Shown one piece after another: positions 42,566 to 55,181 of a stretch of DNA of 64,000 nt. The stretch is from Merluccius polli. Its lineage: Eukaryota; Chordata; Actinopteri; Gadiformes; Merlucciidae. The notes beneath the pieces were generated by a model, which saw only the letters and a list, made by a program, of their open reading frames with translations, did no database searches and was not told where the DNA came from. A program made the position numbers and the translations under genes. How positions within the stretch are numbered: position 1 is the first letter of the stretch; every line of letters starts with the position of its first letter. Location of the stretch: contig JAOPHQ010005735.1 in the NCBI GenBank assembly GCA_030340625.1, forward strand, positions 1 to 64,000, in the 5' to 3' direction.

Positions 42566-44725
42566 GGGTAACACTTTATAATAAGGTGCCATAATAGCAA
42601 TCTAGTCAATACCTAACCCTTTGTTAATATTTGTTAATTGTTACTAAAATGTCTATTTGGCACAAGTTAATAGTTTTTTCATCATTAATTAAATATTAGT
42701 TGTTTGAATAAAATCTGTATGTTAATGTTTTAACAAATAGAAAATAATCTATTAACTGATTTTGTATTAATATTTGTTGACTGATAAGTATATATATTTA
42801 GCCACAAGATGTCGCACTAGAGCACCAGCATCTCAAACCACAACAATTGGGTGTTCTTTACCTTCTTAACTCATGTCATGCACGGCGTGTGTGTTATCAT
42901 GAACGGACCGGACACCAAAAAAAGAAAATGGAAGCTCAGATTACAACACACACAGAGGGAGGCTGACGTCATTCTCTGGTCAGGACGCCATTACTCCACT
43001 ATATCTCTACATAGCCAATAGTTGTTTGCTGCTATATTAATGTTCAGCATATCGTCTATAGCCCCTTTAAAGAGATTATTTACATTTGGAATTAATGACG
43101 TCGTCTTCGTCAGATTAAGTGGGGCGTCCCACTGCCTTGAACCTTTTCACACAGATGCTTCATTAGTTTGGTTCAGAGGAAGCATCAATTGGCTCAATTG
43201 CGAAAGACCCGCACGCACACACACACACACACACATAGGCATGCACTCATTCACGCACACACACACACACACACACACAAGCACCTACTGACACATGCAC
43301 GCACGCATGCACGCACACACACAAACTTACTACTCACTCATATTGTAATAATAACTATAATAATAGCTATAACCTTCAGAATGAAGCCCTGCACTGCTTT
43401 TACTTGTAATGAAACACTTGTCATCGACACTCTCTCAGGCTGCTTGTTAACACAATAAACACATTTATTATAGAGTAGAGGACAGCCTCGACAGGAGAAA
43501 TGCATTGACATTTGCAGCACTTAGGCCTGAGGATGGACCTCAAAATCGCATATCCCCCCCAAAAAAAGGAAAAGCACAACATGGCAACAATCACCCTGCG
43601 AAACATTTATCAGGAACAAAACCGCATATAACACAGGCTGGGACAGAGAGGCTAAGCACTGTCAACATTACAGCTTCAACATCTGTTTCTCATTAAAAAA
43701 AAAGATTTGAAATGTCCTTATCATTTCAGCATTCATTAAATGTCACATTAAGCAGCAAAGCCTATGGCCAATGCATAAAGACTAAACAAGTCGGTGTTGC
43801 TTATGATTTGGTTACCAACGCATTTTCATTCACACTTGACTGGCCTTTTTAAAGTCGACCATTGTCAACTTTTTAGAAAACGTTTCCCAAGCTGGCGAAA
43901 GTCAGAGTTTTAGAAACCATGAGTGTGCTTGAGAAAGACAGTGGGCTGTGCTCATTCTAAACTCCATACTAAAAGTATGTGTGTGTGTGTGTGTGTGTGC
44001 GTGTATGTGTGCTTGCGTGCATACATGTGCATGTGTAATTAACACAGTGTGCTTCATGTTGTGCATTAGATTTACAGCATTAGGTCATTGCGTCCACCGG
44101 CTGAAAGCATGTGTGTGGCTTTTTTGAGCACCAGATGAGAACTGAAAAGCTTTGTGTTGTTTTGGGTGTTAGACATTGGATCATGACTTGCATTGTGCAA
44201 GTTTTGCACCAGCTTATGTGAACAAAAAAGATTCTCGCAAATTGATTTCTAGCAAAAATTGAAAGGGGAAAACTACAAAGTACTTTTTTGTGTTAAAAGT
44301 TTACAGATTGGATGATTGCTCTTGTAGATCGACGGACTCCATCAGGATAAACTTCAGTTCATCAATTTAAAAAAAGAAATGCAGTGCCTGATGCGTGTTT
44401 GTTTTCATGACAGCATGCAGTTGCTTTGTGGAATGCGTGTCATAAATTGCACAGACACACACAATGTAAAGCGCGTGTGCAGCGTGCCATCCCACCCCTC
44501 TACATTCTGTCATTATCAGTAAGATTACAAAAGGATTTCAAGAGATAAACTAATATAACACATAAATGATAACTTGAAGGAGAAATATTGTGTTTTTCTA
44601 TACATTTGTTGTCACCATGATCTCAGACTATTCTGAAACTGAAAGAAAATTAAAAGTAACCACAGACAACTATCTCACTGAGTTCGAAATTTCATCCGTT
44701 CATACATTCACATCTTCTCCTACAA
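42566..44725. other. No gene seen; microsatellites and repeat fragments
   Basis: GGTAACACTTTATAATAAGG at 42566 opens a common fish repeat of unclear end. CA/CG-type microsatellites occur at 43209-43290 and 43296-43326, and a GT tract at 43978-44000. No exon-like segment was recognised. Confidence 0.45.
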
Positions 44726-44727
44726 GA

Positions 44728-44905
44728 ATCATAGTGGCAAGGGTGTTCGACTTCCATCCGTAAGGTACTGGGTTCAATCCCTAATATCTGCAGCATACCT
44801 GTAGAGGTCTTTGACCCCCTACCTGCTACTTCTAATGACATGTATCAGAATTAACTGTAAAGTCACTTTGGATAAAAGCATCTGCTAAATTACTACATAG
44901 TAAAT
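44728..44905 (+). mobile_element. tRNA-derived SINE with L2-like tail
   Basis: An A-box-like AGTGGCAAGGGTGTTCGA (44733) and a B-box GGTTCAATCC (44771-44780) are spaced as in tRNA-derived SINEs. The 3' part, AGTCACTTTGGATAAAAGCA and TCTGCTAAATTACTA, is the tail shared by many fish SINEs and L2-type LINEs. It is probably inactive. 44906-45541 holds no gene apart from possible 3' UTR of the rhoq-like gene. Confidence 0.75.
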
Positions 44906-45541
44906 AACTTAAGTCATATTTCCCATGGCCCATACAAAATATTAGAGTGCTTATCGGTTTCCACTAGGAATATGTGCAACCACAAAACTACCACCGGCAC
45001 AATATGTCGCTGTTATGGTTTGTGGCCTGTGTTAAAATGGCACTTTATCAGGACAACGGGTCTTCATGTTGAGACATTTTACTTCAACAGATCTAGGTTC
45101 TACTCAGAATGGTCTGAGATCATGAGGAAACAGCAGGGTTTCTTTAAAAGTGAGTTATTCCCCACGACGAAGTAGAAAGTCCTACTTCGGGGACCATTTA
45201 CAATAGGTTTGCACAGGAAAAATGGGGTTACAAATGGTTATAAAAGAAGGTACGTCTGTTGGTAAAGCAAGGTCTTTAAGAAGAGATCAGAGTTCTGTGC
45301 TCCTTTGGTTGTAAACTTCAAACCCAGTGCTAAACAGTAGCAGAGCTATGGCAATTCATTTTTCTTCTTGAGAGCGAGAAAGAAGGCAACTCAGCCCCTT
45401 CAACTGTCATTTTATGTCCTTAACCATTTTGCACTCTGCCAGGAGGCTTCCTATTGTCTGTAATTGGCCTGGTTTCTCCCTCTGTTTGGTTAACGTCTGG
45501 CGGAGAACCGGCGCGCTGGGCTCAGGGTGACTGCTTCCTCA

Positions 45542-46540
45542 TCAAGTGATGAGGCAGCAGTTGATGCAGCGCGGGCCCAGTCTCCTCTTCAGTGCACCCT
45601 TCTTCCTCTTGGGGGTGAGGATGGCGATGATGGCCTCGTCGAACACCGTCTTCAGGCCCTTCTGCGTCAAGGCTGAGCACTCCACGTAGCAACACGCTCC
45701 AATCTGACGGGGTAGCCGGAGAACAAAAGTGTGAATTGCCAGATACAAGGTCAATGTGCAGTTAGCGATGATCAAAGTCAGCTTAACGAGAGCTATATGC
45801 TGTATAAGGGTCCCTTATATGGCATATGCTAATTAGCGTGTTAGTAACTTCCTGTGCCTCTCTGTTGCTCAATACTAATATGTTTTGGGACGGAGCGATG
45901 GAAGTCTGCAGCATTTAAGCTGGGCCGTCTCTTTGCCAGAAACACTAGACAGACAATGTAAAACACATTGCATTTCATTGTTGATCTATTCATTCATTGT
46001 GAATGTCGACAATAACAAAAGTAGAATTACCCCGGTCACATCCGCCTTCGGTATGTGAAAACCCAATGTACAACTTTAGAGATGGCGTCTCCATCTACTC
46101 ATTTCAAAACATTTTATATTTGTATTCATAACCTTTTAACAGACTCACTATGTGCAGCACTTGTGGTGTTGAGGTCTTGAAAAGTGCTATAGAAATTCAA
46201 TTCATTATACTGTATATGAATGTGTGGACCAGAAATGTGTGAGTTCATCCAAGGCGCCCACAAAGCCCAGCTATGTAAGGTCATTCCCTGAATAATACAG
46301 TCACATTTGTGCAGAACAGACCCAGGAGTCCTGACTACACTGGAGAGCATTGCTATCATTAATGTTGCCCTACAATAGGCCTAATCCACTGAGCCACTAT
46401 CTAAACAGTAGCTGGGTGGGGGAGCAGAATGGTTACAGTCCCACCTCCTTTGCCAGCTTCTGTCCTTGTTCAGTGGCAATGGGCTTCTCCTTCATGTCAT
46501 TTAGTTTGGCAATGGTCTTGGGATCATCTCGGAGGTCAAT
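45542..46540 (-). CDS. rhoq: Rho GTPase TC10/RhoQ-like, last two coding exons
   Basis: Exon 46540-46445 (96 bases) encodes IDLRDDPKTIAKLNDMKEKP to KLAKE. Exon 45703-45542 encodes IGACCYVECSALTQKGLKTV, then FDEAIIAILTPKRKK, then ALKRRLGPRCINCCLIT and a stop. GT-AG sites and phase fit. The segment includes the G5-like ECSAL loop, a polybasic stretch and a C-terminal CLIT (CaaX) box with upstream cysteines for palmitoylation. Family knowledge: TC10 is a Cdc42-like GTPase acting at the plasma membrane and in trafficking. The RCINCCLIT end favours RhoQ over RhoJ. Exons 1-3, with the P-loop and switch regions, were not found to the right within the window and may lie beyond it. Confidence 0.85.
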
Positions 46541-46773
46541 CTGAAATATATAAAACAAAAACATGTATAACCCACATGGGCATATGTGCAGAATGATCCT
46601 TAAAGGTGCTGTAGGTGAGATTCGAGAGTTGTAGAGAGACAGCAGAAAAAAGTGGAAGAGAGCAAGATTTTTAAACTAAACAACCAAAAAAACCTCCCCT
46701 CCATGTCTGCTTCCTCCCTCCCTACGATTCTCGTCGTCTTGAACTGACATCGACAAACTACCTTCCGCCTTAA

Positions 46774-47562
46774 GGCCGCAGTATACTCGCCGTTCCCAAG
46801 CTGTCGCGCGACATTGTGACGTCAAAATGACGTCGATCTCGCCGGCGCGACATCTTAGCCCGGTCGCGCCGTGTCACGCACCTCTCCTTTTTTTTTCCTT
46901 TTTTTCAGCGGCGCGCGACAAAGCGGAAACAGAAACACGGACGAGTTCGAAAGGCACATTTTAATGTGCCTTATTGCTAAGGCTTCTTTCTTTAGATGTT
47001 CTATTTTATTGTGTGGTGTAGGCCTATATTTTATCGCTAATAAACTGTGGTTTTACGTAAGTGCTGTCTACTGTTGTTGTGGTCAAAGACGAGTGAAATT
47101 ACGTGGCTGAAAAACTATCTCAAAGCGACATTAAATTATAAAATACAATTATATAAAATAATCATTAAGTTATTAAGATAGATGCTTACAAACACTATTC
47201 ATATGAGAACTGCTGCCATACACTGGACTGTTGATGGCTGACCAGGTGTGGCGGTGATGTAGAATAATAGCAATGTAAAGCAATAGACATAATGCTGTAT
47301 AGTGAGAGACATCCCGGTGAACTAAACCTTAACTGAATATCTAATGATGTGTAAGAAATTAAAGACACGGGTACCAGCATAGACGATGTCTATGTGTACC
47401 AGTATTAGTATAGTCGGTAGCCTTTCCTCAGTGGCGCCACCTCTGTTCAGGAGAAGACTGCAACTAGTGTCGCGGCCACCAGCGTGAGTATAAATAGTCA
47501 CGGCGCTCCCGTGACGTCACAATGGCGCACAACAGCTTGGGAACGGCGAGTATACTGCGGCC
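46774..47562. mobile_element. MITE flanked by TTAA
   Basis: Terminal inverted repeats of about 24 bases start GGCCGCAGTATACTCGCCGT at 46774 and end with the complement at 47562. TTAA flanks both (46770-46773 and 47563-47566). TTAA targets are characteristic of piggyBac-type elements, but the termini do not obviously match that family. There is no gene inside. Confidence 0.8.
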
Positions 47563-47571
47563 TTAACTTCC

Positions 47572-48459
47572 GTGTTTACCGCGTTCAAGAGATTCAAGAA
47601 ATGCAGCATGTGCGCGTCCAACATTTCACACTTGCCGACCAAAATATCTGAAAAAGATCGCGCAAAGCAGTATCCAGGTATTCTACATGAAAGCGGGGGC
47701 AAATTATTTTGCACTGCATGCAACATTGTGGTGGAACATAAGCGGAAATCTTCCATTGACAAGCATTGTTGTACTGTGTTGTGTTGTGTTGACATGATTA
47801 ATGTGTCAGTGTTTACATAATTATATTGTTTTTTACATAATACTAGAAATCAATAGATAGATTTTTTTATTATTATTTCTTATGTGAAGGCTGAGCCATA
47901 CATATTATTATTTTATAATTATTATTTAATTTAGTATTCAGGAAAGACTGCCTATACACAGTACTAGTATTCATGTTTTTATTTATTTATGATTTAATGA
48001 GGCATTTATGTTTTAACATTTTGTAGGCAACTTCATGTAGTGCTGTGAGGTTCTGTGCACTTTAACTTTTGAACCAACAGGTGCCTTTGGATAAGTAAAA
48101 TCTATTTTGCTGCATTTTTGTAGTCCTGGTAATCTTTTATTTGCCATGTTGGTGAGATTATTTATAGGACCATTTGTCAGTGTTTTTATTATTTTAATTA
48201 ATGTCTTTTTGCAGTAATGACTTAATATTTAACATATTACTCAGCAAAATTGCAGTACTAACTTAATTTTAACATCAGGAAAATCTCAACTTTTATCGCA
48301 ACTTTTATCGCAACTTTCACTTCCTCTTGCACTGTAATCACAACAAAAGCATAAAAACACCGCAAATTTCATCGCAATTTTTTGGAAAAGCTCACGCAAC
48401 ATCAGGCATTTTAGGCCGCAACAATCACAAAAAAGGCCCGCGAAATCCTGGAGGGACTG
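47572..48459 (+). pseudogene. hAT remnant with CGGBP1-like BED finger and right terminus
   Basis: Translation from 47581 gives FKRFKKCSMCASNISHLPTK, then KDRAKQYPGILHESGGKLFC, then TACNIVVEHKRKSSIDKH, the N-terminal BED-type finger of CGGBP1-like hAT proteins. The frame then stops. The sequence ending GCGAAATCCTGGAGGGACTG near 48459 is a hAT-type right end. The left end is not seen, and the TTAA MITE sits immediately upstream. Confidence 0.65.
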
Positions 48460-48740
48460 ATATGTGGAGTGTGTGATAGCTGGTCTACAGCCTCACACTG
48501 ATTGGACTCTGGGTCTGGGTGGGGCTGCACACCTGTGGTGCAGAGCAATCATGGCACCCAGGATAAACCAGCTATCACCACACACACTCAGGAGAGAGAG
48601 CCACTGTCATGGCAGCACGTAACATCTGCTCGGCAAATACCATCTTCAATAAACGCCTTATTCAAATGCAACCTGTGTCGAAGAGCCCCAGCAAAAGCCA
48701 CTGATGTAGCGTGTGGTAGAGTCCTCTGCTACAACAAAAT

Positions 48741-48779
48741 AAATACATACATACATACATACATACATACATACATACA
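48741..48779. repeat. (CATA)n microsatellite
   Basis: About ten tetranucleotide units. The next 800 bases (48780-49588) show no gene. A GT microsatellite (49542-49588) abuts the hAT element that follows. Confidence 0.95.
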
Positions 48780-50310
48780 AAGGCAGGCGCAGTTGAATCG
48801 AAACAGATATTCTCACAGTGCACTTCACTCACTAAAAGCTGATTCTGAAGCTGAACAATTATACTCTAATACTCTATACTCTAACTCTACGATTCAACAC
48901 AAATGTAACATCCTGGCAAAACCTGCTTTCTTTTCGTGTTTCTGCTTTTTTATGTATATGTTTTAAACCAAGATTAATTGAGCCACACTTCCTGTCTTGG
49001 GCCATATTTCCTCTTCTTTATACTCCACACTCTTATTGCATTCATTGAAATGCAGAACACACACACCGCGATATCTCGTTAATAACCAATTTGACTGGCT
49101 CACCCCCCTCCCCCCTGTACATAAACACAAACATAACTCATGCAATGACTTGCAGCTGTATTAATACCATTCGCGGGTGTGTTTGATTTGTGACAGCGCC
49201 TGTCTCAAATGCTATGTGGATGTATATTGAAGGCCGACTGACAAAGCAGCGGTAAAGCTGCAGAGACAGGAAGATAAATCAAACTCTGCTTCATCCTCCA
49301 TAATCCTCCCCACCGCTGGACTCCGGCTTATCCTCTCCTGGCGGCCAGGGGGAACCAGATATTGTTTTTGTTCTCGGCTTTGTGTCTCAATTTGAAGGCT
49401 CAAAGCCTTTTTAAAGACTCCAGACAATGGCGTCATACCATAATATTCCATATGTGATGATTTAAAATATAAATAATATGCATTTACTGAAACTTGCATA
49501 GTAGTAGTGGTTTACATTTAGCTCAACCTAATTGAGGTTATGTGGGTGTGTGTGCGTGTGTGTATGTGTGTGTGTGCGTGCGTGTGTGCAGGGGCGCAGA
49601 TGGGATTTTTGAACTGGGGGGGACGAAGCTGCCAGAAAATAATTTCAACTGAACATAATTTTTGTGTAACTTGGCCATTTACTAGTGCTCAAATGCTTAC
49701 TATTGTAATAGCCTATGGGTTAATTGCAGTGTGCGAAATACCCAACAATATTCGGGGGGGCTGGCTCCCATCTCCCGATTGTTGCGCAATACTGATCTAA
49801 ATTTTCTCCATATACAGTAGTAGGTCTATAACATTACAATACGCCAAGACAACTACAGCAGGGATAATCAACTGGCTTGTAGGATTGATATACTGATCCC
49901 AAATAAAGAACATTATAGATGATTATGTATGAAACGCCTGATGAAAATGTTATCTGTCTGAAATGCCAATCACCCAACAAAGCCTCATGCCTTATGGAAA
50001 ACACGTTTTATTCATTTGAGCATGAACTACAGTGTGAACAATAACAAATGTATACAGCAAAAAATACACTGCACTCAAGAAAAATGGGTGAAATGGCTAA
50101 TATTTAAAACAAACGACAGATCAAGTACTAGCTATTTTAAATATAGGAACAGCTTGTAGTTTCCTGTTCTTTTTTTGTTTGTTTTTAATTTATTTTATTT
50201 TATTCTCTGTCTGTGTGTGTTTGTCTCCCCATTTGGGAGCTCTGTTATTCACAACTGTCAAAAATGCAATAACGAAAAAGTTACAACAACAAAAAAAAAT
50301 ACACTGCACA

Positions 50311-53300
50311 TTAAATGAAAGACCAAAAAACATCTCTCCTCCTTTCAACTCCCTGAACATACTGCTGAGCAATTTCCTGTTTTTTCAGGCTGTCAAGCCT
50401 CTCTTGGTGGATATGGCACACAGCAATGCCATTGAGCCGTTTTTGCGTCATGGTTGATCGCAACCATGTTTTAAGACGCCGTAATCCACTGAAACTGCGC
50501 TCAGCTTCAGCTGATGATATCGGAACTACCATCAACAATCTAACCAGTGTCTCTACCTGATCAAACAGGCCACGGACTTCTGGGGGCATTTCCTTTAAGG
50601 CATGCACAGCATCTGCAGTGGTGCTGACCTTGTATTTTCTTTTAAACATGGCCAGTTGGACTCTCAAGTCATCTTCTTTAAGCTCGGGATATCTGCGAAT
50701 CGCAGCATCATTTGCTGTGGGAGTCAGGAGAGTGTTTTCTATTTCTTTCAAAGTTTGAATACCTGGTTGCATAAACCTTTCAGAAATCTGTGTATCTACT
50801 GTGTCTAGGACACGGTAGAACTCGACTCTGTAAAACTCCACAGCTGATTGAGGAGTGTATGCAGGAGCCTGCCCAGAATATCTCTTAGGAGGCCTCTGCG
50901 TGCGGGGTAGAACAATCGGTTCTAGAGACAGACTGGCACATCTGTCCTCTGCCTCCTTAAAGACTGCCTCAAAGTGTTCAGTATTTCTTTTAGATTTCAT
51001 GCTGTCCTGGACCAGGGAGACAGCAGACAGCATGCCCTCCATTGTTTGTGTTTTCTTTTGGAGAGCTTTGTTTAAGACCTCTAGCTCATTGATCACCTCT
51101 AAAGCAACCAGAAGTCCCAGGACAACATTCCCCTGTTGCAGTCGAACACGCAAGCCCTCTGCCCGGCTTGCAGACTCAGAGTGACTTGCAGCCATGTCAT
51201 CCAGTGCACTAAGCACCATTCCATATTGGCTGAGAACAGCACGGATAGCAGGTGAGCGTACAGTCCACCTTGTGGGACATAAAGGCCTGATGGACAGCGC
51301 TGGGGCTTCCCCTTCAGCTGCAACAATTGCTCTAAATTTGTCTTTCACCTTACCAGACTGCCCAAAAAATGTGCCCAGATCATGTATCCAGTCAAGAGCA
51401 TTTCGCACTACACATGAGGCTGAGCAAGCTTGTTGTGTAACTAAATTCACACAATGTGCTCCACAGTGTATATATGGTGCTAGTGGCTGTGCTCGCTGAA
51501 TAACAGCCTGTGCACCTGAGTATTTCCCAGCCATATTTGAAGCACCATCATAGGCCTGACCTCTGAGACCTGATAGTGGCAAATTCAGCCTCACCAGGAC
51601 ATCTAAAATGATTCTGGCAAGGTTTTCCCCTGTTGTAATGGTTGTTTCATAAAGGCCTACGAAGTCTTCATGCACTTGTAAATCCTTGTCAACATGGCGT
51701 ACACAGATAGCCTCCTGCTCAACACCAGAGACATCCCTTGTGCCATCCATAATAATGGAGTATTGCAGGACAGGCAAGGACCGGATTTCCTCTGCAATTT
51801 GCCTGATAATTGATGAACTCATCAAATTTATCCGTTCATTCTGACAATCCCATGATGTGTGCATTCCCCTCTTTTGTGCCAACCACCTGCTCAAGGATTG
51901 ATCATCCTCAGCTTTGTATTTTAAGAGCTGACCGTGGTTTCCTTCATGATGGTCATGCCCTCTGAAGGCCAATCCCTGCCTTGCCAGGAACATTTCCCCC
52001 CCTATTATTTTTAACAGGTTTGCTCTGTTTTCTGCTTGCTGCATACTAACTGCACTGCTCAAGTGTGTAGTAACTGGCCTGTTTGCATGTGCAGCAGTTG
52101 TCACAGCCAGTTTGTGACCATCTGATTTTTCATGCATTGAAAATCTTTCAAGGGCCTTTTTCCAGTTTTGAAACCCAGAACTGACAAAAGCTGTGTCTAT
52201 ACTTTTAGCTTGTACTGGTTTACCTGACTTGAAATATTTTGAGCAGTGGAAACACAAAATGCCATCAGTGCCCGTTTGAAAATGCAACCAGGGATACCTG
52301 TCGTACCACGCCTTTTGGAAAGTCAGTGTCCGGTCTTTGAGCACTTGTTTGTGCAAAAGTTTAGGGTCATGTTGATTTGGCTTAGTGTATATCATACTTA
52401 TGTTCGCTTCCTCTCCTTCTGTGTTACCTCCTGTTTCTCCTTGCTCTATCTCTGCTTCTCCTGTCTGTTCTTCCCCCCTCTCTCCTTGCTCTATCCCTGC
52501 TTCTCCTGTCTGTTCTTCCCCCCTCTCTCCTTGCTCTATCCCTGCTTCTCCTGTCTGTTCTTCTCCCCTCTCTCCTTGCTCTATCCCTGCTTCTCCTGTC
52601 TGTTCTTCTCCCCTCTCTTCTTGTTCTGTCCCTGCTTCTCCTGTCTGTTGTCTTCTTGCTTCTCCTTGTTCTGTCCCTGCTGCTTCTTCTGTCTGTTGTC
52701 CTCCTGTTTCTCTTTCTTCATGCTGTCTTTTCCTGCTTTTCCTCACCCCTGGCAAATTCTTTGACTGACTACAGCCTACCTCCCTGTCATCAGAAATCAC
52801 CTGCAGGCCAGGAGAATAATGTTAACATTAAAATTTTATTTTACTTATTATTAATGATGGGACTCATTAATAACCTAATAAAATATTATAATCTAAATAA
52901 TTAGGCCTAAAGCTTTTGTATTTAACTATTCTTAATTGCATGTCAGTATTTAATTATTTGAATTACATTAATTTTGGTACATGATGGAACCAATGCAGAT
53001 ACATTAATTAGCTAATAAAAACAAAATGGTGTTTATTTTTTATGCTTAACATAAAGTGCAATATGAACAAGAAATATGATTGCATTGTTCACAAGACACA
53101 AACTTAAATGTAAATTATCTATAGTCTATAAATTAATCAAGCTTTTCCAGGATTTGTTGTAAACTTTCTATGTCTTAAACACATTTTCAGGAATTAAACT
53201 TCTTCTAAATTAATTTGCTATAGACTTCACAAACAGGCTAATAATAAATAACTATAAATGGTGTTGGATCTTGGAAGCACATCATTGGCCAAGTTGAAAC

Positions 53301-53533
53301 TCTACACCACTGTAATGTTAAAAATAATAATTAAGTTGAAGGATTTGTATGCTAGGCTACTTTTTAAATATTTAAAATGTCTTAACAGTAGGCTAACTAG
53401 CTTAACTAAGTAACTTAGTGCCTTCAAATAACGTTACTCCCATTTATTTTTATTTGAAAACCACTGTCTGGCCTACGGTACTTACATTGTTTGTTTTTTG
53501 AAAAAAAGATGTGATTGTTTTTTGTCTCTTCAT
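50311..53533 (-). CDS. hAT transposase, TTF/ZMYM1-like (845 residues, two exons)
   Basis: Exon 1 (53533-53486) encodes MKRQKTITSFFQKTNN and ends at a consensus GTAAGT. Exon 2 (52800-50311) follows acceptor GGCCTGCAG and runs 829 residues. Order in exon 2: a Glu/Gln/Gly-rich repeat with 15-residue period (about residues 45-135), a TTF-type zinc finger (ILCFHCSKYFKSG to FSMHEKSDGHKLAV), and the RNase H-like core (IIMDGTRDVSGVEQE with the first Asp, GQAYDGASNMAG with a second Asp, HCGAHCVNLVTQQA). It ends with the hAT dimerisation region (SSAEAERSFSGLRRLKTWLR), which carries the catalytic Glu. There is no stop or frameshift. Inverted ends enclose the gene, so it is probably the element's own transposase rather than a host gene. 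Confidence 0.88.
52430..52730. repeat. 45-bp coding minisatellite in the hAT transposase
   Basis: TTGCTCTATCCCTGCTTCTC-type units recur every 45 bases (for example 52441, 52486, 52531 and 52576). They encode EQTGEAGIEQGERGE-like 15-residue repeats on the minus strand. Frame is preserved across units. Confidence 0.9.
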
Positions 53534-54100
53534 TTTCTTTCTTCCATAGAGTAATAAAATTCCTTTGTTTAATGGAAATGTTCTGTCACTAGTTCCTTCT
53601 GAGCGTAATGATATTTTCCTACTCGAGTGGTGACACGGCTCACTGTCACGTGATCGCGCTTGTTGCGGATAAATAATGACATGTATCAGCAAGCTATAAT
53701 AACTACACATAGCCAGGAGTAGAAATAAATATCCAGGTTGTAGTAACTGCACTTCAACACATGATGGCAGCAAACATAATACACTGGAGGCGGCGCTCAA
53801 CGCTAGCCATTGTGCGTCATGGAGGCCACGCCTCCTGCGCAGAGATTTCCGGCGGAAGTCGCCGGCTCCCTAGGCAGCGCATCAACACAGAGGCAAAGCT
53901 TAGCGGGCTCTCCACGCGTGGCATTTACATTTACTTCTCCACATGCTTGGTAGATTAAGATAACTAAACCTAAACAAATAAAGTGAGTTATAAGCGATTC
54001 CTGTGTCGGCGGCCTTCTTCCTCGGAGCACAACTCAACACGCTGCACCGCGCTTGCCGCACCGCGCTCTCGGCTAAAGTCCGGGCAGTAGGGGGGAGAGG

Positions 54101-54131
<31 letters not shown>

Positions 54132-54512
54132 GGCGCTATTTCTGCTCTGTGCTACAATAATGGGAAGCGGCAAACAGAGCAGAAATAGCGCATATTCTGC
54201 AAATACGAGCGGCGCGAATCCACGCGGTCACCAGTCAGCAAACAGCACGTGGGCGCGGGCCGTGACGTCGACCCTTCTGATTCATCACCACAATGCGGCC
54301 GGGGAGCTAGCCTGGTGATCCGCTAATCAACTAGTCAACACGGCCCCTAAGCGGCCGAGTTCGCGAGGCGGCGCGATTGCACGCGGATCATTCGCGTGCA
54401 GTGGGCATTGGGCCTAACTCTCTCGGCGGGGGACGGATCGGATCTAACTCAGAGGCATATAAAAACTGGGGGGGACATGTCCCCCCCGTCCCCCGTGCTA
54501 TCTGCGCGCCTG

Positions 54513-55180
54513 GGTGTCAGACCGGTTGTTGTCAGCTACTTTCAGGTACATAATCTACAAGTTAAGATTGAACAATACATTAGTACTATGCTGAATCATT
54601 TTTTCTCGTGACATAGGTCAGCTGACAACGTTTTCTAGGGGCCAAAACAATCAATGCCCAAATGACATGTGCAACAGCAAGAAAGCTCACTACAGAATTA
54701 TTAAATATAACAGGATCATGTGACAGATCAGACAAGTCATATGATATGAGAAATTAAGTCAGAGCTCACTGAATAGGATAGATGAACACTTTGAAAGAAA
54801 TGTTATAGGCACCCAGTTCGAGTCAACCGGAAATTTTGAATAACAACTTTATCAAGTGAATTCATACAAAGCCTGCTTCTCCTCAGCAATGTTAGAGTAG
54901 ATGACACAGATATTTATACCTAAGTATCACCAGATTGTACAAAATAAACTGGCTTATGAATGAGAAAAACATCCTCCTTGCTTAAAACAGGGTCTCACAA
55001 TACAATATTTGTGGGAATGTGAACAAAACAAAATCAGACAAAGATGTAATATAATAGGCCTACACAAAATACAAAACTGGACATGAAAAAAATAGAATTT
55101 TACATACATAGCATTTTCCGAGACGGATGTGACGACACACCCGAGCTGCAAGTCGCGATTACGAGACAAATAGAACGCAC
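54513..55180. other. No gene seen
   Basis: A/T-rich unique-looking sequence without exon-like segments or repeat ends. Confidence 0.4.
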
Positions 55181-55181
55181 C

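Larger units (their letters stand above)
49589..54512. mobile_element. Apparently complete hAT transposon
   Basis: The left end CAGGGGCGCAGATGGGA at 49589 and the right end ending TCTGCGCGCCTG at 54512 are inverted. CTGGGGGGGAC-type blocks are subterminal on both sides. The flanking octamers CGTGTGTG and GGTGTCAG match at five of eight places, so the target duplication is weak or has decayed within the GT tract. A two-exon transposase gene occupies 50311-53533 on the minus strand. 53534-54512 holds the gene's 5' region, including a GA microsatellite at 54098-54123. Confidence 0.75.

Noticed and set aside
44728..44905. Genuine tRNA gene
   Set aside because: It has A- and B-box-like motifs but no cloverleaf I could fold, and it carries a LINE-like 3' tail, so it is a SINE.
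52246..52768. Plus-strand Cys/Ser/Pro-rich frames opposite the hAT transposase N-terminus
   Set aside because: They are antisense of the 45-base coding minisatellite; the minus strand has the domains and splice sites.
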